A stretch of 64,000 nt of DNA, from contig JBGAJN010000002.1 of assembly GCA_044224905.1 (NCBI GenBank), forward strand, positions 1,054,001 to 1,118,000, in the 5' to 3' direction. The notes under the pieces were generated by a model that did not search any database, was not told where the DNA came from, and was given only the letters and a program-made list of their open reading frames with translations. Positions 33,411 through 41,276 of the stretch are shown here, piece after piece (positions within the stretch are counted from its first letter, which is position 1; each line of letters begins with the position of its first letter). A program made the translations under genes and the position numbers. The stretch is from JBGAJN01 sp044224905. GTDB taxonomy: Bacteria; Verrucomicrobiota; Verrucomicrobiia; Limisphaerales; JBGAJN01.

Positions 33411-33771
33411 TCTATATCGGATTGCGACGCAGCCGGCCAGTCGATTCGAGTTGCGGCGCAGAGATTGGGCTCGATGGTGTGTTTTTTTTTTGAGGGGGTG
33501 AAAAAACTGCCACTTCTAAGAAGGCCGCTACAGGGATGCCCTATCGGGACAATGCAAAGTCATCTGATGTTGGAATTAAACGCCAAGCATTTTTTGGCGT
33601 CCGCGTTCCAATTGCAATGCGCCTTAGGAAGATGTTGTGTAAAATTTGGCCGCCGAGATATCCAACGTTGGACACAGTGCCGTCTGTTTGTGCTGAAATC
33701 GAGCTGATCATCGTAGGTTTTCCCTTGCCACCTCGCTGGCACGCTATCTGCGAAGGCATACACCTGTAGTC
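33411..33771. other. Intergenic region between divergent genes
   Basis: 361 bases between the FGase-like gene (minus) and the DUF3570 gene (plus). It includes a 10-base T run near 33480 (gtgtttttttttt), an A-rich tract (gtgaaaaaact) near 33500 and a perfect 7-bp hairpin at 33580-33600 (acgccaa / ttggcgt). At the right end is a sigma-54-type promoter match, listed separately. I see no plausible coding region: the minus-strand frame at 33541-33846 overlaps the DUF3570 start and has no domain. Confidence 0.7.
33737..33751 (+). promoter_or_regulatory. Sigma-54-type -24/-12 promoter match
   Basis: The sequence TGGCACG-CTAT-CTGC matches the RpoN consensus TGGCACG-N4-TTGC at all but one base, with the required 10-base spacing between GG and GC. 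A start site about 12 bases downstream would fall near 33763. The DUF3570 ATG is at 33772, so the leader would be very short (about 9 bases); alternatively translation starts further in, for example at GTG 33868. No enhancer-binding site was identified. Confidence 0.5.
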
Positions 33772-34983
33772 ATGCACACATTTTGGAAAACTTCGGCAGC
33801 AACGGCGCGAACGACGGATTTGCGGTCGAATTCTCAATATCGCCAATTCAATCGCGTCCGCGCGTCAGTGGTGCTTGCCCTATTGCTGCGGCTGTTGAAT
33901 CCGCAGAAAACACCGGCGGAGAATCGTTTTGAGTTCAAACACGAAATCTACGCGGAAGATCATGGGCGGATATCGGTGGAGACAACTTCGGGCTCGGCTG
34001 AACTGGGTCTGGCCCCTGCACTCACGGCCCACGCGAATGTGGTGCTCGACAGTATTTCGGGCGCAACACCGACCGGGGGGCCGCCGCCGTTTGGGACAAC
34101 GAGCACGGAGGTTCCGTTGGCTAGTTTGAGTGATCGCCGTCGCGCGGTCAGCGTGGACGTGAGCCAGCGGATTGGATTGTGGACGCTCACGCCGCAGCTC
34201 GCGCACAGTCAGGAGAGCGATTATGAATCGTGGGGCGCGGCGCTCAATCAATCCTTCGATTTCAACCAGAAGAACACGACTCTTACCATTGGTGTCTCGC
34301 ACGATTTCGATACGGTGATGCCCGGGCATTCCCGTCTGACGGAAACCCGGCACAAGGACACGACGGACGTGCTGATCGGCGTCACACAGTTGCTGGGACC
34401 AAAAACGATTTTGACGGCGAATCTCACGGGCGGATACACGACGGGTTACCTCGCCGATCCGTATAAAGGTTTCAATTTTAATGGTGCCGCCGATCCGGAT
34501 GCGCTGTTCGACGAAGTTCGTCCCTCGCACAAGGGCCGCGTCGTGGGGTTGGTTTCGCTGACGCAATATATCACCCCGGCCAATGCCAGCGTGGAATTGT
34601 CTTACCGCATTCATACGGACACGTATGGCATTTGGTCACATACCGTGGCGGCGAGTTGGTTCCAGAAAATCGGCAAGCGCGTCATCGTTGAGCCATTTGT
34701 TCGCTACTATCGCCAGTCGGCGGCGGACTTTTACTACGTCACTCTGCCCGGCGATCCGTCACTCGATCCGACCGTTGCGCCGGCGTATTACTCGGCGGAC
34801 TACCGCCTCTCGGATTTAACCTCGTGGACGTACGGCATCAAGCTGACGATCCGGATTCTCGAGAATCTTGCCGTTGACCTCGGTTACAAACGCTACGAGA
34901 TGAGTGGCGAAGACGGCGTCACCATGGCGAGCGCATATCCAAAGGCGCATGTTTTTAGCGCCGGCGCATCGCTCACCTTCTGA
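33772..34983 (+). CDS. DUF3570 outer-membrane barrel protein
   Basis: 403 residues as drawn. DUF3570 hallmarks: RFEFKHEIYAEDHGRISVET, HANVVLDSISGATPTGGP, an alternating-hydrophobic beta pattern throughout and a terminal aromatic residue (VFSAGASLTF), as in outer-membrane barrels. The N-terminal 45 residues before RFEFKH are polar and Arg-rich with one hydrophobic stretch (RASVVLALLLRLLN), so the start is uncertain; GTG at 33868 would leave only a short leader. It is first of a three-gene operon with TlpA and DUF4266 proteins. In other bacteria DUF3570 is found with DUF4266, thioredoxin and flavin-transferase genes. Function unknown. Confidence 0.75.
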   Translation: MHTFWKTSAATARTTDLRSNSQYRQFNRVRASVVLALLLRLLNPQKTPAENRFEFKHEIYAEDHGRISVETTSGSAELGLAPALTAHANVVLDSISGATPTGGPPPFGTTSTEVPLASLSDRRRAVSVDVSQRIGLWTLTPQLAHSQESDYESWGAALNQSFDFNQKNTTLTIGVSHDFDTVMPGHSRLTETRHKDTTDVLIGVTQLLGPKTILTANLTGGYTTGYLADPYKGFNFNGAADPDALFDEVRPSHKGRVVGLVSLTQYITPANASVELSYRIHTDTYGIWSHTVAASWFQKIGKRVIVEPFVRYYRQSAADFYYVTLPGDPSLDPTVAPAYYSADYRLSDLTSWTYGIKLTIRILENLAVDLGYKRYEMSGEDGVTMASAYPKAHVFSAGASLTF

Positions 34984-35014
34984 TTCGCACTGGAAACCAA
35001 CCAACACAACAACC

Positions 35015-35545
35015 ATGACCAAATCACTCCTTAGAAAATCGATGCTGCCGGCCGTTGCCTTAGCAGCAATTTTGAACACGTTGACTCCAATCCACGCGGC
35101 GCAGCCGAAAGTGGGTGACGAATTTCCGGCGCTCCAGCAATTCAAACTCGAGGGACCGGTTCCGGAATCGCTCAAAGGCAAGGTGGTGCTCTTGGATTTT
35201 TGGGCCTCGTGGTGTTCTCCGTGCAAGGCCTCGTTCCCCGCTCTCAATGAACTTCAGGAAAAGTATGGAGCCCGGGGCTTTGCCGTTGTGGCCGTAAATG
35301 TGGATGAACAGCGTGGGGACATGGAGAAGTTCCTCAAGAAGAACAACGCGACGTTCACCATTGTGCGCGATGCGGCGCAAAAGCTCGTAGCTGCCGCCAG
35401 CGTTGAAACGATGCCAACCAGTTTTCTTCTCGATGCCGAGGGTCGCGTGCGCTTCATCCACAGCGGCTTCCACGGCGATCAGACCAAAGCCAAGTATGTG
35501 AGCGAAATTGAGAGTTTGTTGACCACGAAATCCGCAAGCCGATGA
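35015..35545 (+). CDS. TlpA-like periplasmic thioredoxin
   Basis: 176 residues from ATG at 35015, where a signal peptide begins (MTKSLLRKSMLPAVALAAIL, processed near IHA). The domain has the thioredoxin core KGKVVLLDFWASWCSPCKAS with active Cys67 and Cys70 (CSPC), the cis-Pro segment VETMPTSFLLDAEG and the long insertion typical of TlpA/ResA-like reductants. Such proteins reduce cysteines or metal ligands in the periplasm. It ends in an ATGA overlap with DUF4266, so the two are tightly coupled. A plausible target is the Cys-rich tail of that neighbour. Unlike some homologues it has no membrane anchor besides the signal. Confidence 0.92.
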   Translation: MTKSLLRKSMLPAVALAAILNTLTPIHAAQPKVGDEFPALQQFKLEGPVPESLKGKVVLLDFWASWCSPCKASFPALNELQEKYGARGFAVVAVNVDEQRGDMEKFLKKNNATFTIVRDAAQKLVAAASVETMPTSFLLDAEGRVRFIHSGFHGDQTKAKYVSEIESLLTTKSASR

Positions 35546-35760
35546 AAACAAAATTTTGCCTTCTCTTTGCCGTGGCCGCGACTTTGCTGGCCAGCGGTTG
35601 CGCCAATGTGAAACCGTGGCAGCGCGGCACACTTGCCGACTACACGATGCGTTCCGATCGCGATCCAATCGCCGTCGCATTTTCCGAGCACATGTGGTTT
35701 TCCCGCGAAGCCGCCAGTGGTGGGCGCGGCGTAGGTGGCGGTGGCTGCGGCTGCAATTGA
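35542..35760 (+). CDS. Small DUF4266 lipoprotein with Cys-Gly-Cys tail
   Basis: 72 residues. A lipobox LLASGC places a lipidated Cys at residue 20. The short mature part NVKPWQRGTLADYTM is the DUF4266 core, followed by DRDPIAVAFSEHMWFSRE and a glycine-rich tail SGGRGVGGGGCGCN with Cys69 and Cys71. It overlaps the TlpA stop by 4 bases. It is known as a partner of DUF3570. The near-terminal Cys-Gly-Cys could bind metal, be a disulfide exchanged with the TlpA protein, or be a modification site; none is shown. Length is normal for the family. Confidence 0.85.
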   Translation: MKTKFCLLFAVAATLLASGCANVKPWQRGTLADYTMRSDRDPIAVAFSEHMWFSREAASGGRGVGGGGCGCN

Positions 35761-35770
35761 TCTTAAACGG

Positions 35771-35819
35771 GCTGACGGCGCGACTTGAACCAGAATCGCC
35801 GTCGGCTCAGACCCCTGAG
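35771..35819 (+). terminator. Tandem hairpins after DUF4266
   Basis: Bases 35771-35780 (gctgacggcg) pair with 35797-35806 over 10 bp with one G-U, loop 16. A second hairpin pairs CTCAG (35806-35810) with CTGAG (35815-35819). The first base of the second stem overlaps the last of the first, so the two cannot both form fully. No U-run follows. A transcription stop or a translation control element for the gene at 35827 are both possible; the second stem is only 7 bases from that ATG. Confidence 0.4.
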
Positions 35820-35826
35820 TTGTCTC

Positions 35827-38694
35827 ATGAAACCGAACCAGACCATTTCCTTATTGTTCAAACTTCCGCCGATTGCGCTGGCGTTGATGCTCCAATTCGC
35901 ACCGCTGGCGAAAGTCGTTCAGAGCACAGCGTTCGTTTCACGCGGACCTCTGGCGATTGTGCTGCAATGGACCGTCGGCGCCGCTGCGTTGTTGGGTTCG
36001 TGCCATGCTGTTTCGGGGGCTTCGGCTTCGATTACGGGCCTGCGGCAGTACGTGGGTAATACCGCCGTCGGCGTGGTGACGACCAATGTGATGGGGACTA
36101 ACGGTGTAACTTTCCGTTGGCGGTTCGCCCTGAGCGGGGTGTCCATCGGCTCAGGTGATTATTTCAGCGCGACGGGACTTCCTCCTGGGTTGATGATTGA
36201 CACCAACTTGAACGGCCTTGGCTTCATTACGAACTCGCCTTCCGCGATTCCCTCGAACTCTGTACCGCCGGGTGTCTATGCTGTTCGATTGCGGGCCGAT
36301 CATCAGGGGTGCAACTGTCCCGTTTACAAGGACGTGACCATTACGATTGCGGCAGGGAGTGGTGGTGGAGCTACACCGCCGACGATTACAGCCGCGCCGA
36401 CGAACTACACCGCAATCACCGGCGGTAACGCCGCATTCAGTGTCACTGCAAGTGGGACGGCGCCCTTGACGTATCAATGGCGATTCAACAGTTCGCCATT
36501 GGGCGGGCAGACCAACGCATCGCTTTCGTTGGTGGGACTGACGTCCGGCAATGCTGGTCCTTATGACGTCGTGGTGGCTAACAGCGCGGGCAGTGTCACC
36601 AGCGCAGTCGCCACTTTGACTGTTTTGGTTCCACCGAGCATCAGCGCTTCTCCGCAGAACAGCACGGTTACGCAGGGCGCGACGGCGAACTTTTCAGTAA
36701 TGGCGACTGGAACGGCTCCTTTCAACTACCAGTGGCGGTTTAACACAACGAACCTCGTTGGCCAGACCAACAGCACCCTCTCGCTCGCAAACGTAGTTCC
36801 CGCAAGGGCCGGCCAGTACGATGTTGTGGTGACCAATGTCGCTGGTTCGGTAATCAGTGCCGCCGCGATACTGACGGTTCAAGTTCCTCCTGGAATTACG
36901 GCGCAACCGCAAAGCGTTTCTGCCCTTGCCGGTGGGAGCGTGAATTTTTCCGTCACAGCTTCGGGTACGGCGCCGTATGCATACCAGTGGCGTTTTAACG
37001 GCACCAACCTCGTTGGCCAGACCGGCTCGACCCTGAGTCTGTCGGGAATTGGTGCGGGCCATGGTGGACCCTATACGGTGGTCATCACGAACGTCGCTGG
37101 CAGCGTAACCAGTTCACCCGCGACACTGACGGTGTTGATTCCGCCAAGCTTGGCAACGCAGCCCCAGAGCGCAACGGTGATTCAAGGCGGGGCGACGAAT
37201 TTTACGGTCTTGGCGAACGGCACGGCCCCATTGTCGTATCAGTGGCTGCGGAACGGTACTGCGCTCGGCGGTCAAACCGCTGCAACGCTCGCCATGTCGA
37301 GCATTGTGAGTAATCAGTCGGGCGGTTACTCGGTGCTCGTGTCGAACGTCGCCGGCAGCGTGACGAGTGTCGTCGCGACTTTAACTGTCTTAGTCCCGCC
37401 GACGATCACAAGCGGTCCGGTGAACCAGTCCGTCGTCGCGGGCAGCAACGCGACTTTTGCCGTCGCCGTCGCCGGCACTGCGCCGTTCACCTATCAGTGG
37501 TTCTTGAACGGCGGCAAGATTCCAGGCGCAGGCTCGACTTTGATCCTGTCGAATGTCATCGCCAACCAGGCGGGTAATTACAGCGTCACGGTCAGCAACG
37601 TTGCCGGTGTCGTCACAAGTGCTGCTGCGACACTCACGGTAGGGTCGGGCGCGGCTGGTTTTAGCATCTCCACACCACCGCAAAGCCGGACGGTTCCCGC
37701 AGGGACCAATGTGACGTTCTCGGTTGGCGTTACCGGCACGGGGCCTTTCACCTATCAGTGGAACAAGAACGGCGGCGCGATTGGTTCCGCGACGAGTTCG
37801 ACATTGTCGCTGACCAATGTTTCTACCAACGACACGGCCAACTACACGGTTACCGTGAGCGATGGCACTACGCCGTTGACCAGTACTCCAGCGACGCTTG
37901 CCGTCCTGACGCGACCGCAAATTATCTCCGCAAGCCGTCAGTCCGACGGCACCTATCGCGTGGTGTTGAATGGAATGAATGGTCGCACGAACACGTTGCA
38001 GGCTTCCACCAACCTGACGACTTGGGTGAACGTGACGAACGTGGTGAGCAGCGGCGGCGCCGCGACGTTGATTGATGGGCAGGCGCCTCAGTTCAGTTAC
38101 CGCTACTACCGCGTCTGGATGGAAGTGCTGTATGCCACCAACGTTGTGGGATACTCCGTGGCGACGTTGCCCCCGGGTTATTCGATTGTGGCGAATCAGT
38201 TTGTCGGGGTGCAGAACACGGTCGGCGCTGTGTTCAGCAATGTTCCCAACGGAACGGCCGTGATGAGGTTTCAAAATGGAACGGGGGATTACGCGATCAA
38301 CACCTACGATGGAGATTTTCAATTGTGGGATGCGCCCAGCCAGCCTTTCGGATGGGGCGTGGCCGCGTTTGTTTACAATCCAACCGCCACCAATCTCATG
38401 ATCCCGTTCCAAGGCGAAGTCCCGCAGGGCGACCTGGGTGTAACCACTCCCACGGGCTATTCCATGATGGGTAACTTGCTCCCAGTTCCCGGGCTGCTGC
38501 AAACCGACCTCGGTTTCGTTCCCCGGAACGGTGACGCCATCTTGGCGTTTCGCCGCGGCGGATACATTATCAGCCAGTTCGATCCTGATTTTCAGGAATG
38601 GGATGCCGAGCCGCGCGTTGGCGTCAGTGAAGGCTTCTTCCTTTGGCGCAACGTCGCGACGAACTGGACCAAAACTTTCATCGCCACGCCGTGA
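35827..38694 (+). CDS. Large secreted Ig-repeat protein
   Basis: 955 residues from ATG at 35827 (an upstream ATG at 35785 would lie in the hairpin region). Membrane-targeting N-terminus about 8-50, then a beta domain (ASITGLRQYVGNTAVGVVTT). Six Ig-like domains run from about residue 185 to 690, each with the marks FSVTASGTAPLTYQWRFN-like, YDVVVTNVAGSVTSA-like and ATLTVL. The C-terminal 250 residues (ISASRQSDGTYRVVLNGMNG, FSYRYYRVWMEVLYAT, WDAPSQPFGWGVAAFVYNP) form a separate domain typical of large verrucomicrobial surface proteins. Probably an adhesin or surface protein without enzymatic role. Next to the DUF3570 operon; whether it is co-transcribed depends on the hairpins between. Confidence 0.85.
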   Translation: MKPNQTISLLFKLPPIALALMLQFAPLAKVVQSTAFVSRGPLAIVLQWTVGAAALLGSCHAVSGASASITGLRQYVGNTAVGVVTTNVMGTNGVTFRWRFALSGVSIGSGDYFSATGLPPGLMIDTNLNGLGFITNSPSAIPSNSVPPGVYAVRLRADHQGCNCPVYKDVTITIAAGSGGGATPPTITAAPTNYTAITGGNAAFSVTASGTAPLTYQWRFNSSPLGGQTNASLSLVGLTSGNAGPYDVVVANSAGSVTSAVATLTVLVPPSISASPQNSTVTQGATANFSVMATGTAPFNYQWRFNTTNLVGQTNSTLSLANVVPARAGQYDVVVTNVAGSVISAAAILTVQVPPGITAQPQSVSALAGGSVNFSVTASGTAPYAYQWRFNGTNLVGQTGSTLSLSGIGAGHGGPYTVVITNVAGSVTSSPATLTVLIPPSLATQPQSATVIQGGATNFTVLANGTAPLSYQWLRNGTALGGQTAATLAMSSIVSNQSGGYSVLVSNVAGSVTSVVATLTVLVPPTITSGPVNQSVVAGSNATFAVAVAGTAPFTYQWFLNGGKIPGAGSTLILSNVIANQAGNYSVTVSNVAGVVTSAAATLTVGSGAAGFSISTPPQSRTVPAGTNVTFSVGVTGTGPFTYQWNKNGGAIGSATSSTLSLTNVSTNDTANYTVTVSDGTTPLTSTPATLAVLTRPQIISASRQSDGTYRVVLNGMNGRTNTLQASTNLTTWVNVTNVVSSGGAATLIDGQAPQFSYRYYRVWMEVLYATNVVGYSVATLPPGYSIVANQFVGVQNTVGAVFSNVPNGTAVMRFQNGTGDYAINTYDGDFQLWDAPSQPFGWGVAAFVYNPTATNLMIPFQGEVPQGDLGVTTPTGYSMMGNLLPVPGLLQTDLGFVPRNGDAILAFRRGGYIISQFDPDFQEWDAEPRVGVSEGFFLWRNVATNWTKTFIATP
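36373..37905 (+). repeat. Six tandem Ig-like coding repeats
   Basis: Six degenerate repeats of about 250 bases each code for the Ig-like domains. Repeats 2 and 3 share an exact stretch aacctcgttggccagacc near 36752 and 37006, so at least that pair arose by recent internal duplication. The later repeats are more diverged. Confidence 0.8.
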
Positions 38695-38699
38695 TGATC

Positions 38700-38723
38700 G
38701 GGCGATACGCTGGGCGATACGCT
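38700..38723. repeat. Perfect 12-base tandem duplication
   Basis: gggcgatacgct occurs twice in succession between the ends of two convergent genes (stop of the Ig protein at 38694, stop of the PQQ-like protein beginning at 38723). Small; no terminator structure is apparent. Confidence 0.8.
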
Positions 38724-40306
38724 TACTGAACGGCGCTTGGCGTTTTGCCGGTGTCGGCAAGGTTGAAGCAGCGAATCCGATCTTTCGTGCGGAGAATCAA
38801 TTTTCCATCCGCGATCGTCGGCGAAGGAACCCAGGCGCCGCGAACGTTGGCCTTGCCCAGCTCGACGCGCTCGTTGGTGTCGGCTTTCAAAATCTGCAGG
38901 TTGTTGCCGTTGTTGATGAGCGTGAAAATCTTGCCGTCAGCGAGGGCAGGGGAGGCAATCGATGAGGGCACCGGTGCCGACCATGCGAGCTTCCCGCTCG
39001 CCAGATCCCAGCAGTAGTGAACGTTGTCGTCCATCAGGTAAACGCGGCCGTTGTAGATGATCGGGCTGGATTGCGTGCGCAAGGCGTCGATCGGATGGTT
39101 CCACAATTTCTCCGCGCCGGTGGGGCTGAGTTTGTAAACGACGAAACCGAGCTTCGCGCTGCGCGATTGCACTGCGAGCGTGTCACCGAAAATGGCGGGA
39201 GTGGAGTCGCCGCCAGCAGGGGCGGTCCACGCGAGTTGTCCGGATTCCAGGTCCGCAGCCATCAAATCGCGCCCGTTGCAAATGACGAAAGTCTTGTCGC
39301 CGGAGGTCCACGCTGCGGGGGACGCGTTGCCGCCACCGGCTTTGGTTTGCGTCCAGAGCGACTTGCCGGTCGCGGCATCGAACGCCATCAGCGAGCCGGC
39401 GTTCACGATCAATTTTCCTTTCACGACCAACGGTGACGAACCGGGCGCTTTGCCGGGCAGTTGAGCTGACCAGAGAATTTTGCCGGTGTTGGCATCGACG
39501 CAATACGCGTGTGTGCTGCCGAGTGAGTACACTTTGCCATCGACGACGGCGGGCGTGCTTGAGCAATTGCGACCTTTCGGTTCACCGGGTGACTTGGCTT
39601 TCCACAATGTCTTTCCGGTCGCGAGATCCATGCACACGATCGTGTCTTCGGCGACGCGTTTGGTCGGCGGCACGGCTTCGATAACCTGCGCGGTCACGTG
39701 GTCGGCGAAACCCTGAGCGCGCACCCACTTCTCGAACTCCGCTTGATTCGCGAACGGTTTCTCCACCATCGCTTGGAGCTTTTCATAATCGGGAAACGGA
39801 ATCGCGAGGTTGCCTTTCTTGAGTCGGCCGCTGACGAGTCCGCTGTAAAGTTGCTTCTGCTTTTTATCGAGATGATCGGCGATCCATTTCTCGGTGAACT
39901 CCTCAAGCTTCTTACCGCGCATCGTGGGCGGAAGTGTGGTGCGCGCCTTCTCGAGCGCTTCAACATTCTCTTTGCCGAGGCCGTTGGGCGATTGGTAGCC
40001 GATCTGGCGCATGATCAAATCCGTGATCGTGCGGGTCTCGCTCGGCACATCCGAATGCCACACGACGGAGAGATAAACCTTGCCGCCCGCGACCGCCGCG
40101 CTGCCAAGTCCGCCGTCGTCCTGGCTCGGGATCATTTCGCTGTTCCACAATTCCTTCAATCCGTCGGCGGGCACGGAATTCACCAGCGGCGGGCTATCGG
40201 GCAATACCCCGTTGCGATTGGGCCCGCGCCATTGATTCCAATCCGCGCCGGCAAAAGCCGCGGCGGACGTAAGCGAGGCGACGAGCAACGTGGAAAACGA
40301 TTTCAT
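38723..40306 (-). CDS. Secreted PQQ-like beta-propeller protein
   Basis: 527 residues from ATG at 40306 (another ATG 4 codons upstream). Signal peptide MKSFSTLLVASLTSAAAFAG. The mature start DWNQWRGPNRNGVLP is typical of planctomycete/verrucomicrobial PQQ-binding-like propellers. Blade motifs of the WD/quinoprotein type recur: CMDLATGKTLWKAKSPG, CVDANTGKILWSAQLPG, AFDAATGKSLWTQTKAG, CWDLASGKLAWSAPVP. An unusual helical insertion at about residues 80-195 (EALEKARTTLPPTMRGK, LEEFTEKWIADHLDKKQ) interrupts the first part. The catalytic pair of true quinoprotein dehydrogenases is not seen, so a scaffold role is more likely. Last gene of the 47255-38723 operon. Confidence 0.88.
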   Translation of the reverse strand: MKSFSTLLVASLTSAAAFAGADWNQWRGPNRNGVLPDSPPLVNSVPADGLKELWNSEMIPSQDDGGLGSAAVAGGKVYLSVVWHSDVPSETRTITDLIMRQIGYQSPNGLGKENVEALEKARTTLPPTMRGKKLEEFTEKWIADHLDKKQKQLYSGLVSGRLKKGNLAIPFPDYEKLQAMVEKPFANQAEFEKWVRAQGFADHVTAQVIEAVPPTKRVAEDTIVCMDLATGKTLWKAKSPGEPKGRNCSSTPAVVDGKVYSLGSTHAYCVDANTGKILWSAQLPGKAPGSSPLVVKGKLIVNAGSLMAFDAATGKSLWTQTKAGGGNASPAAWTSGDKTFVICNGRDLMAADLESGQLAWTAPAGGDSTPAIFGDTLAVQSRSAKLGFVVYKLSPTGAEKLWNHPIDALRTQSSPIIYNGRVYLMDDNVHYCWDLASGKLAWSAPVPSSIASPALADGKIFTLINNGNNLQILKADTNERVELGKANVRGAWVPSPTIADGKLILRTKDRIRCFNLADTGKTPSAVQ

Positions 40307-40372
40307 ATTGGTCAGCATGGCAAAATGTCGAGTCGTCAGACGAGACGAAAGCGAACGAGATTCACTCGCGCC

Positions 40373-41230
40373 CTAGTGGTGGAGTTGTTCAGGGAAATCT
40401 CGGGAATAACGTTCAAGCAACTTGGGCACGTCGTTTGGGACGATGTAAATCTTCCCGCGAATTTTCTTGGTCTCGCCAGGTTGCAACCCGCCGAGGCGGA
40501 AATCCGCGTGCAGACAGCGCGCGACGCCCTGAAACAATTCCTGATACGGCTCCCACGCGGTGGCCCAGATGAGCTTGTCGTCGCCGCTGAAGCAACCGAG
40601 CAAACCGTTGCTCGGCACGAGCGGCGAGAGTGGACGCGGATTCACGTCCGTGCGCGGGACATTCGTAGGACACCACACCTGGCCGGGAATATAACGCGCC
40701 GTCTTCGCCCAATCGCGCGTCGGCATCCGCTCGAGCTTGCCGTCGAGGAACAGAAAACATTTCGGCAGATAATCATCGAGGTCTTTGCTCTTCGGATCGT
40801 TGAAGCCCGTGAAGTCGCCAAGCCGCGGACACGCCTGCGCCCAATGCGCCTCGGAGCGTGTGGCCGTGGGATTGTGGGCGACGACTTGAAAATATACTTC
40901 GTCGGTCTTCGTGGTGATCGCGTGTTCAACGATGACGCCGTCGGCGAGTGTGTCCTTGAGCTTTATCACCGTCTTGTCCGCGCTCACCGAAACCAACTCC
41001 GACGTGTGCTTGATGACGGTGTGCTTCACCCAATCGGCGTCGGTGGAGCCGGCGCGACAATACGCTTCGAGGTAGTTGATCTTGAACGCGCCGCCGGGAA
41101 TCCGCGGCCCGTGGACGATGAGGAAGTGATTGCTGCGTTCGAGTGTGAGTGGCGTCGGGCGGTCGGCGGCGGAAACCGAAAATGCGGTCGCGCCGAAAAG
41201 CAGAGCCGCGAATGCCGAAAATGTTTTCAT
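40373..41230 (-). CDS. Unknown secreted protein (DUF-like)
   Basis: 285 residues with a clear signal peptide (MKTFSAFAALLFGATAFSVS, cut at AA-D). The mature part is beta-rich with several conserved-looking segments: LERSNHFLIVHGPRIPGG, EAYCRAGSTDADW, EVYFQVVAHNPT and NGLLGCFSGDDKLIWATAWEPYQELF. The pattern resembles a galactose-mutarotase-like or glycoside-hydrolase-associated beta domain, but I do not recognise the family. It sits between the prepilin-like and the PQQ-like propeller genes (gaps of 46 and 66), so its role is probably linked to the oxidative/sulfatase operon. Confidence 0.75.
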   Translation of the reverse strand: MKTFSAFAALLFGATAFSVSAADRPTPLTLERSNHFLIVHGPRIPGGAFKINYLEAYCRAGSTDADWVKHTVIKHTSELVSVSADKTVIKLKDTLADGVIVEHAITTKTDEVYFQVVAHNPTATRSEAHWAQACPRLGDFTGFNDPKSKDLDDYLPKCFLFLDGKLERMPTRDWAKTARYIPGQVWCPTNVPRTDVNPRPLSPLVPSNGLLGCFSGDDKLIWATAWEPYQELFQGVARCLHADFRLGGLQPGETKKIRGKIYIVPNDVPKLLERYSRDFPEQLHH

Positions 41231-41276
41231 GGTTCGGAGAATGGACGCGCAGCGCGCTCGAGTTGTTCCGGGAAAA

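Noticed and set aside
33541..33846. Minus-strand frame of 101 residues in the intergenic region
   Set aside because: Overlaps the DUF3570 start and the sigma-54-like site, has no hydrophobic or domain pattern.
36400..37905. Regular repeats taken as CRISPR or satellite
   Set aside because: Period is about 250 bases, in frame, and codes for Ig-like domains; no short repeat-spacer pattern.
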